In this document: piece after piece, positions 52,695 to 64,000 of the stretch
Layout: each line of letters opens with the position of its first letter
How positions within the stretch are numbered: the stretch's first letter is position 1
Assembly: GCA_027382625.1 (NCBI GenBank)
Contig: JAJKFJ010021613.1
Location: 1 to 64,000, forward strand
Reading direction: 5' to 3'
Length of the DNA stretch: 64,000 nt
DNA from: Tetmemena sp. SeJ-2015
Taxonomy: Eukaryota > Ciliophora > Spirotrichea > Sporadotrichida > Oxytrichidae
Program-made: the position numbers and the translations under genes
Notes under the pieces: generated by a model
The model's input: the letters and a program-made list of their open reading frames with translations, nothing else
Database searches by the model: none
Told to the model about the DNA's origin: nothing

Positions 52695-54824
52695 ATGTCT
52701 AGGGTAAAAGCGGAGAGCTGTCAAGAAATGCGATTAGAAGGATTTTTGAATCAGCCCAAATTCTGAAGGAAAATTTCACTCTTCAAGTCTTAGACATTAG
52801 AAAACCTGATACTGTAATCCCAAGCCAGGAACACCTCAGATAGTAAAGCTGAGACTCTCAGATGGCGTCTTCAATCCAAGCTCTTTATGCTCCAAGAGTG
52901 GAAGCAATTTGGAGTGAAGAGCAGCAAAGTAGCTTGCAGTGGGATCGCCCAGTATGGTGTGGTACAAATCAGGAACTACGATAAGAAATTTCTAGGTGAG
53001 AAGAAGACAAAGATGCTTATAGTAAAGGAGGAGCCCAAGCTCATACAAACCCTCAAAGTTTCAATAGGTAATCCCATAGACTATGAAAAGAGAAGTTAGA
53101 ACGGTGATTTTCTAAATATGATAGAGGAGTTTGAAAAGCTTGACATAAGCATCCCACCCGATCTTTCGGAGTTTAAATTCAAGTAGGATCTAGACTAAGA
53201 AATGGTATCAGAGCCCAAGCTCAATCAAAGGGATTTGAAGATAATTGAAGGGGAAAATCCTGAAGAGGAAGTCAATCCCTTCTGCATCGGATTTTAAGAA
53301 GCCGTTCAAACCCTATCTCAAAAGAAATCCGATGAAAATTAAGCACTTCCTGATTTCTATAATTATGCACCTATATCAGCGCTATCTCCACATAATAACG
53401 ATTGGGTAATTAAAGCAAGAATAACCAAGAAGTATGAGAAAAAGTCATTCATGCAAAATAGATGGAACGGGTAGAAGATTTAGAGCAAGGTCTTGAATAT
53501 AGATTTGATCGATGGTTTTGGGAACTAAATCCTAGCTACCTTTTTTGGAGAGGCAGCTGATCAATATGATTCATACATGCAAGAGAATAAAGTTTACACT
53601 TTCACTAATGGGATAGTGAAGATCTCCAACAAGAAATTCACAGCAATATAAAATACTTACTGCCTTATTTTCAATAAAGATGCTTAGATTAAAGAGGTAG
53701 CAGATGACTAGTCTATCCAGTCAATTGCTTTCAACTTTGTGACTATAACAGAGATTAAGAACTTTTATGGAAATAAGACTATAGACTTCATAGGTATAGC
53801 TCATTCTTGCCAGCCAGTAAAGGATAAGCAACTGAGGAATGGAGAAACTAAGCCTTAGAGAATAGTGCAGCTAGCAGATGAGAGTAACAATACAATCTCA
53901 TTATGCATATGGGGAGACTTTGCAAATAAGTTCGATCTTGGATATGATGAGCACCCTGTAGTTGCGATAAAGAGAGCAAGTTTAAGTGAGTTTGGAGGCA
54001 AGTCGTTGAATTCTAATGAGGACAGTAAAATTCTGATCAATCCAGCTCATTAGAGGACATCTCAACTTCAAATGTGGTACTAGCATCTCCCAGATCCTAA
54101 TCAACTTCTCTGTCTGACCCTGAATAAAGAAAAGGGTGAATTCCCTGAAGAAAGGAGTTTAATACACTATGAGAATAAACGATTGATGGGGGAGATTATG
54201 GAAGGCCTGAATAGCAACGATAGAAACCTAGTGGAGCAAATTGCAAGTCAGACTTATTATGTGAGCACCTATATCAAGCATTTGAAGAATGATGATAGAA
54301 CTTACTACTTGGCTTGTCCAAATGACGACTGTAAAAAGAAGGTGATAGAGGAGAGTGTAGGGTGGAGATGCTCAGCCTGTGATAGAACCTACCAGACTTG
54401 CAATCCTACATATATGCTGGCAGCGAGGATGGCTGATGCCTCAGATGATCAAATGGTATCTTTCTATAAGCAACAAGGAACCTACATTATGGGAATAGCT
54501 GCTGATAAACTCAAGGAAATCAAAGACCAGGGAGATATCCAAATGATAAATGATACCTTTCAGGATAGGTAATATAAGAAGTATGGGTTGATAATTAAGC
54601 CGAGAGCGAATGGATACTCTAACTAAAACTAAAGTAGTAATTATGGGTCTGGTGGAGGAGATGATAATAGAAACTTCAAATTGGTCTGCACTAAAGTTGT
54701 TGAACATAGTTGGAAGATTGAGAATGATTTGCTTTTGTCAAGGTTAAAGATCTATGAGAAACTAATGGGTTATGAAAGAGATTAAGGATTTTAGACACCA
54801 GCTGAGAGAAGGCCTCTTCAGTTT

Positions 54825-58536
<3,712 letters not shown>

Positions 58537-58807
58537 ACTATATAAATCGTCAGCTTGTTAATAATTTATCTTTAAATAATTTAATTAAGCCCGAATTTAA
58601 CTCAACACCACTCTCCCCACCACCTTTCAAATTTAACATCCTCTCCTTCTGAATTGGCAGTCGTCACTCCTCAGCAGACATTAGAATTTCCATCACCGAC
58701 TACTTCATGTGAAATTGTGAAGCACTGTTAAGCATAGCAAGTTATTAAAATTTGCGATAGCTGAAAAAAATAATAATTAGAAAATCAGAGATTAAAAGAG
58801 TTTAGTA

Positions 58808-59044
58808 ATGGCAGATCTATTATCAAAACTTGCAGCATACAGTGACTCTTCTTCAGAGGATGAAAGCAATAAACCTTTAACAGAATCTCAAACTATCTAA
58901 AGAAACGATGCAAATTAAAAAAAGGTTATAAACTTAGCAGGAGATTCTTTAAAATAAGGGATAGTAAAACATAGCGAGAAAGTAGATTTGAATTCCATTT
59001 CTAATTCAATAGAGAAGGTTAAATATCAGAATACTTATCTTTGA
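58808..59044 (+). CDS. Orphan first MDS of an unknown gene
   Basis: ATG 58808 gives MADLLSKLAAYSDSSSEDES, then a Q/N/K-rich stretch to a TGA at 59042-59044. It looks like the acidic, serine-rich start of a nuclear protein. No continuation was found downstream on this strand, where the opposite-strand gene takes over. It is either a small complete protein of 78 residues or the first MDS of a gene whose other parts lie elsewhere. Confidence 0.5.
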
Positions 59045-60745
59045 GAATTGAAGTGGTCTAGGTGAAACTTTGCTGTTACTAGGGCATGCTTGAATTTCTC
59101 TATTAAATGCCCTTAGAGGAGCTAGCTACTCTATCTTAGACTTGAGTAACCTAGATGCTATAAGGAAGTTATAAAGTGCTCTTAGCAAGATTCTGCGACT
59201 GTAAATACTGCTTCTACATACTGTGCTTATTTTTCTAGGAAGAAGAGCCTACTGCTCCACTCATCTAATTGCTACCAATGAGGCTTTTGTCTTTCACAAG
59301 CTTTAGCATATTACTGTTTCTCAAATGTAGCTGCTCACCTTGAGGAGTCATTTAGTTAAATAGAAGACGTGAAGTTTAAAAATGCTTTAGATACTAAATT
59401 AGACCACCTGAGTGAACAATAGACCTGAATTGGTTGTTGGTATTTGAATGAGTGATGATGAGTTCTATGTCTTTAACATCTTCATCTTCTTCTTCTACTC
59501 CTCCTTCTATACTTCCTCTGTATCCCACTGGCGACATGCCCCTGCTCTCATGAGGAAGCCTAGTCTCTGACCATTAGCTGCTCTTATCCTCGCTTTCCTG
59601 CGCACTTCTATTCTCTGACGTGGCTTACGATAGTTTTTCTTAGTTACTGGTTGCTTCATTTCTCTATCGAGAAGAATTCAATATTCTCTAATTAAGGGAT
59701 CCTTCATCTGTGTATTTAGTGGCTACTATCTAATTGTTAATTCGTGAATCAATTTTGTGCTGCTTCCCCCTCTATTATAGCTAGTGTTTTTACTTGTAAA
59801 CTTGCGTGTTTCCAAATCTTTGGGTTGAGTTGGTTTGAGAGAGAAGAATTTAGTTAGGATCTTCTTGAAATTGAGAAATTTGAGTAGTTATTACGGGAGG
59901 AGTGGTGCCTACTTGCCCAAATTTGGAGCGCTGTTATTGCTATTTGCTTTACTAGTTCTTTGACATTTTTAATACCTGACTACTAGTTATGCTGGAGATT
60001 CCGTGCCCTAAGAGTCCTGGATTTTAATTTCTTTGAGTCTAACTATTATAGAAACTCTACAAAGAAATAAGCTTTGAATGTTGTTTTTAATATAAGAATA
60101 GCAATTTTGGTGAAGTTGGATGATGAGGAGGCTCCCTTCTGTTGAAGTTTGTTGGCTGTGCTGCTCGCCCCACTGTTGCTTCCCATGTTTTATTTTTTCA
60201 CACTAAAGTTTTGATTGATAGCTTAAACTAATATATTCAATTATTTGTTGATTGGCCTGTGGTTTGAGTTAAACAAGCTATTGCAACTGTCGTTACTGAG
60301 CTGTGACTGCATTTTGAGCTGACAGCTGTTTGAGTTTCCTGTCCTTGAGAGACTGCAGCTGAATCTCAGAGGAGGATTAGAAGCGCAAGTCATCGCCATC
60401 AAGTATCTCTATCTCTTGAACTTCACTAAAATGCGTTTGATCCTAGCCCTTAACTCCCGCTTTCACTCAAAATAAGATATTTACTTTACTCTCTGTGAAT
60501 GAAATAAATTATTACACTAAGATAGGGTCTTAGATGAGAGCTGTTTGGCGAGAAGTCTTGACAGTGGAGAAGCCACCGAACCAATCGTTTTGAGTCTTAA
60601 GAGTCTTATCTTTCTATCTTGGAGGTGATTTGGAATTTATGAGTGAACGGGATGCTGGGAATGGACTCACAGACTTTCCTCGCTCAGTTTGCAATTTAGA
60701 AATGCTTTCCCCTAGCAATCAACAAATATTATAAGATTAAACTAC
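59036..60745 (-). CDS. Q/S/N-rich protein of unknown function
   Basis: Coding pieces are about 60710-60525 (SKLQTERGKSVSPFPASRSL), a long run from about 60470 to 59680 (LQSLKDRKLKQLSAQNAVTA, then Q-rich), and about 59600-59040 (VEEEDEDVKDIELIITHSNT). The start codon was not found. The formal stop is near 58785, but coding character ends around 59036 (TSILKDKYSDI), where the opposite-strand MDS begins. Several unmapped IESs are likely. No domain was recognised. Confidence 0.5.
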
Positions 60746-61322
60746 AAAAAATAAGATATGGGGAACGAGTGCTAAGTGTTTCCCATTAAATTAATATTGC
60801 TATATTTGTATAACTCGCAAGTAATTAAGTAAATTCAATAAGATTGAAAAAATAAATTGGGGCATTATTTAGGAGAAAAAACTAATTGAATTTTAAAAAA
60901 TTTGAAGAAGTTAACTTCAGCATTTAATAAAATGAATAGTTGAAATTTTAAATGGATATAGTTGAGCATCATTCTTCTTAATTTTCTTTAATTTCAATTG
61001 TGTTTGCTGAATAATATATTAAGTGGAAATTGATAAAATCTTTTAAAACAGGTATATGACTGCTTGATGCGACCTGCAATTAATCTTCAAATATAGAATA
61101 TAACCCCTCTAAACCCAAATCATCATCCTTTCTTTTAAAATAATGATAATCGCAATCTTACTCTATAAGTTTACTCTTCAATAAATTGATATGAGAATTC
61201 CGCAGCTTTTCAACTAAATTTTATTCACTTATTTGCGTAAAACCATTTGGCACTACACTGCTAAATATCTCAAAGCTTAAATAAATTTTGTTTACAATAA
61301 ATCGCTCTTATTTTCTAAATGC
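60746..61322. other. AT-rich spacer
   Basis: No gene or repeat was recognised. Confidence 0.5.
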
Positions 61323-62873
61323 TCAAAATATAGGGTTCTAGATGGCCTCGCAAATGAACTCTGTCACCTGATCTACTGGCTTATCTGAGGGTACGTTCAG
61401 CAACATGCTCTTATAAGCCTCCTCAATGTTTGAGACTTGCCCGTTCCAGATTTCGAATCTTGCCTTCACAACTTGCTCTCTGTCTTCGTGTAATTCAATC
61501 AGTCTTGTTGCTACTTGCTCTTCCTTGGGAGGACTGATCTCAAGGTTGTAGAAGTTGCCAGTGTGTGGATCGATTCTTCTGTTGCTCAAACGTCTCACTG
61601 ACTCCTCCTCTGGCTGCTCAAGCAAGCAGACTAGGGATGGACGGATTTTCAAGGACTTCAGTAAGTTGATCTGAGCATCAGTCTGAGGGAAGCCATCTAA
61701 GATCCAGCCATTCACTCTGCAGTCTGACTGCTTGAGTCTCTGTTCCACTAAGGGGAGAACCACTTAGTCTGGCACCAACTTTCCACCATCGAGTGCTGCA
61801 GATATCAGCTTTCCAACCTCAGGGTTACGGGAAATCTCATTCTTTAGAAGAGTGCGAGTGCAGATATGAACGAGACCGTAGCGCTTTGCGATAATCTCGG
61901 CCTGAGTAGATCTACCAGAGCCAGGAGGTCCAAGTAGAATAACTCTGGGAGGTCTGCGAGGTGCGTTGCTCTTGTATCTGATTCTCAGCATTCTAGCTAG
62001 GTCATTTGCAACATCATTCTATGGCTTATCAACTGCGTTGTACTCATAGATGAAGCCATTAAAGGCTGAGCGCACTCCTTTGATGTGCAACTCGTACTCT
62101 TCAAGTGCATGATTAGCAACTTCTTCCAGTTCAGGTCCATATAGCACTGTATTACTATTGATGAGATTTTGCTTAACCTTAGAGATGGAAGCAGATTTCT
62201 TGACATCGAGGAGGATGAAACGATCTGGGATGACTCCAATCTTTTGCAAGGCAAGAGCTTGCACCTTGGTGCGAGGGAAGCCCTCTATGATCCAAGACTG
62301 GTTGTCTTTCTCGTAGTTCTTAATTTGGTTCTTGACAAGCTCAATCACGATGTTATCGTCCACTATTTTATGTTTAGTTTAAACTTATTTAGTGAGTAGG
62401 GTTACTTACCATATCTGTAATTCTTGAGGCTCTCTGCAATTGCTTTGCCATACTCTGATTTCTTGCTCACTTCCTTCTTGAGGATATCTCCAACTGAAAT
62501 ACTCTACCAAGAGAAATATTCTGCCAAAGCAAGGGCGTTTTCTTTTCTGCTGCAACCTGGAGGTCCCACCACGAATATTCTTCTTGCTAAATAAAAGGGT
62601 TATAAATTTGCTAGAAGAAGAAGAGAAGAAGGAGAGATGGAGGTTTCAAAATTCATAGTTATGAATGAGATAGTAAGATTTTAAGCTTTCCCAGTTTAAA
62701 GTGATACTTACGCTTCTAGGCTTTGAGAGTTTCTAGATGAGGAAGTCAAGTGGCTGGTCGGGGCGGTTGATTACAAGTTGTTTTAAGAGACCTTCGAAGA
62801 GTTCATAAACTTAGTTCTCCTCAAGATAGCTCTCGATAGACTGCTGGTATTCAAATTTTTATAGCTTGTCCAT
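61323..62873 (-). CDS. AK8: AK8, tandem adenylate kinase of cilia
   Basis: Removing one IES and one intron gives 456 residues (human AK8 is slightly longer) from ATG 62873 to TGA 61323-61325. The N-terminal helix region ends NRPDQPLDFLIKKL, as in AK8. Adenylate-kinase domain 1 has RRIFVVGPPGCSRKENALAL and SWIIEGFPRTKVQALALQKI. Domain 2 has PRVILLGPPGSGRSTQAEII and GWILDGFPQTDAQINLLKSL. Domain 1's P-loop (GPPGCSRK) departs from GxxGxGK, while domain 2 keeps GPPGSGR. The enzyme interconverts adenine nucleotides and is linked to motile cilia in animals. It is the cleanest reading in the window. Confidence 0.92.
62363..62409 (-). other. Intron, 47 bp, in AK8
   Basis: GTAAGT to AAATAG, joining NYRY to VDDNIVIEL in frame. 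Confidence 0.85.
62580..62712. other. IES, 133 bp, pointer AGAAG (minus strand), with splice-like ends
   Basis: CTTCT occurs at 62580-62584 and 62713-62717. Joining gives CCT AGA AGA ATA TTC in frame. The insert also begins C-GTAAGT and ends TTTAG-CA, but splicing at those sites would break the frame. Confidence 0.75.
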
Positions 62874-62994
62874 TTTATAGCTCTACTGTTAATTATTCTT
62901 TATAATTCAGCCACTTTAATTTATTTTAACACCTCAAGACATTACTTCTAATAAGTTGGTAATGAATTATAATAGAATATGTGAGGTTATCTGA

Positions 62995-64000
62995 TCACAA
63001 AAGCTTAAGATGACTTGTTATTCCCTTGAACCTATCTGCAAGAGCAGGTCCTACTATGCATAATAAAACTTCTTCTTTGGGTTAAGGTAGCACCTTCTCC
63101 TTCTTTGGCTTTCTCTTTTTCTTTGTCTGGTCATCATTCTAAGACTAATGGGCTTCTTAAGTCTATGCTTAATTCTATTCTTAATTAGTTGCTGCTGCCC
63201 CTTCCTCACTTTTAGGACCAGCAGAGTTATCTGTTGCTTTCTGCTCTTCCGCTTCTAATTAAATTGGTTTATACTGGTAAGGCAGCACCATAGTCTTTCT
63301 AAGTAGGTATGTGCTCAAACCAGACTTAAAAGCAACCAATAGCGATAATACAATAACAATATGTGACTCCCTTGACTTCTATTCAACTTCTAAAAGTTCT
63401 TTCTCGTCTTTGCATTTCACGCAAATCTTTGGCCAGCTGTACATCTCCCACTGCTAAGTGCTTAAGGGGTCGAATTCAAGAGCTCTAGCATAAGCATGGT
63501 GTACTGCTTCAGAGGTGTACTGAGATGCAAGTCCAATAGGCAGATTCTTCAAGCCCTGGTCTTACCGCCAGACTATTATCATCTTACACTCTAGTCCAAA
63601 GTTTAAGAAAATCGTAACTATTTTCTCATTTAAAGTTAAATAGAGAGGGCTCACTTGCACCCTTTGGTTGTTAGTTTGCCTAAGAGTTCTCCCATTCCGA
63701 AATCTGTGGTCGCAAGATTCATGTCAAACAAATTCTGCTAGCTGAAGATGTTACTACCACCACTTGGTTATTGATTTTGAGTTTACTGCGCTTTGTTCTC
63801 AACTGCTTGAGGAGGCTTCTCTTCAGGGATTATTTTAGCACTAGAAGCCAAAAGCCTCAACGCTTCAATATCTGCGCCTCCGCTTATTAGCAATTCTGCT
63901 GCTTGCTCTCTGTCACCTGAGGAGATTTTAAGAGCTAGGTAACTCATCTCGTAGTCAAATCCAAATTCAGTCAGCTCCACCACTGCCTAGTGGTCGGGTT
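62995..64000 (-). CDS. UBA-domain protein, 5' end beyond window
   Basis: The visible part starts with a UBA-like helix bundle, ELTEFGFDYEMSYLALKISS followed by AAELLISGGADIEALRLL, typical of ubiquitin-binding domains. Next come a Q-rich linker and TDFGMGELLGKLTTK. A later block has YTSEAVHHAYARALEFDPLS and two cysteine pairs around KICVKCKDE. A hydrophobic segment (HIVIVLSLLVAFKSGL) and a K-rich tail (QTKKKRKPKKEKVLPQPKEE) lead to TGA 62995-62997. An interruption near 63600-63660 may be an intron or IES. The role is probably ubiquitin-related; the exact family is unknown. Confidence 0.55.

Noticed and set aside
62580..62712. Plain intron in AK8
   Set aside because: Splicing at GTAAGT...TTTAG gives AGC CAA GAA GAA and loses the RRIFVVGPPG frame; pointer removal keeps it.

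Overview
The window reads as germline (micronuclear) DNA of a hypotrich-type spirotrich ciliate (Oxytricha/Stylonychia/Tetmemena kind). Two lines of evidence support this. First, long coding frames appear only when TAA and TAG are read as glutamine and TGA is the sole stop, and recognisable proteins then run unbroken for hundreds of codons. Second, many frames are cut by short AT-rich inserts flanked by 3-9 bp direct repeats. Removing one repeat copy plus the insert restores the frame exactly. These are internal eliminated sequences (IESs) with pointers, separating macronuclear-destined segments (MDSs). Introns are separate, GT-AG, and often 37-38 bp. No telomeric repeat, transposase, tRNA, rRNA or CRISPR array was seen.

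Layout. 1-2.9 kb: AT-rich DNA with an orphan gene fragment and a large palindrome. 2.9-3.7 kb: a Q-rich coiled-coil gene. 4.4-4.9 kb: a 93-bp tandem repeat. 5.6-8.8 kb: a large Q-rich gene. 9.3-11.2 kb: a complete three-MDS gene of a WLG/RPYG family. 11.6-13.4 kb (-): telomere-capping STN1 without IESs. 13.8-16.7 kb: an unknown gene convergent with a bZIP factor. 17.1-20.2 kb (-): a large RGG/Q-rich NUFIP-like protein. 20.7-23.3 kb: a secreted sphingomyelinase-like phosphodiesterase. 24.3-27.3 kb: a C2H2 protein. 27.7-31.0 kb (-): ciliary CFAP100 with an upstream open frame. 31.4-33.6 kb (-): a lipase. 34-39.3 kb: two low-complexity genes. 39.6-40.5 kb (-): an aquaporin. 40.6-52.2 kb: an AGC kinase split into two blocks in permuted order, three small genes, and a Q/N-rich gene whose IES contains the kinase N-terminal block. 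52.7-54.9 kb: RPA1. 54.8-58.5 kb (-): a second protein kinase. 58.8-60.7 kb: an orphan first exon and a Q-rich gene. 61.3-62.9 kb (-): axonemal AK8. 63-64 kb (-): a UBA-domain gene cut by the window edge.

The genes form no operon; in this type of ciliate each would end up on its own small macronuclear chromosome. Shared themes are telomere and single-strand DNA biology (STN1, RPA1) and cilia (CFAP100, AK8). The most striking point is genome architecture: kinase coding blocks about 7.5 kb apart in reversed order, joined in frame by the pointer TTTAG, with one block nested in the IES of an opposite-strand gene. Several single-base frame offsets that fit no IES remain and may be assembly errors.
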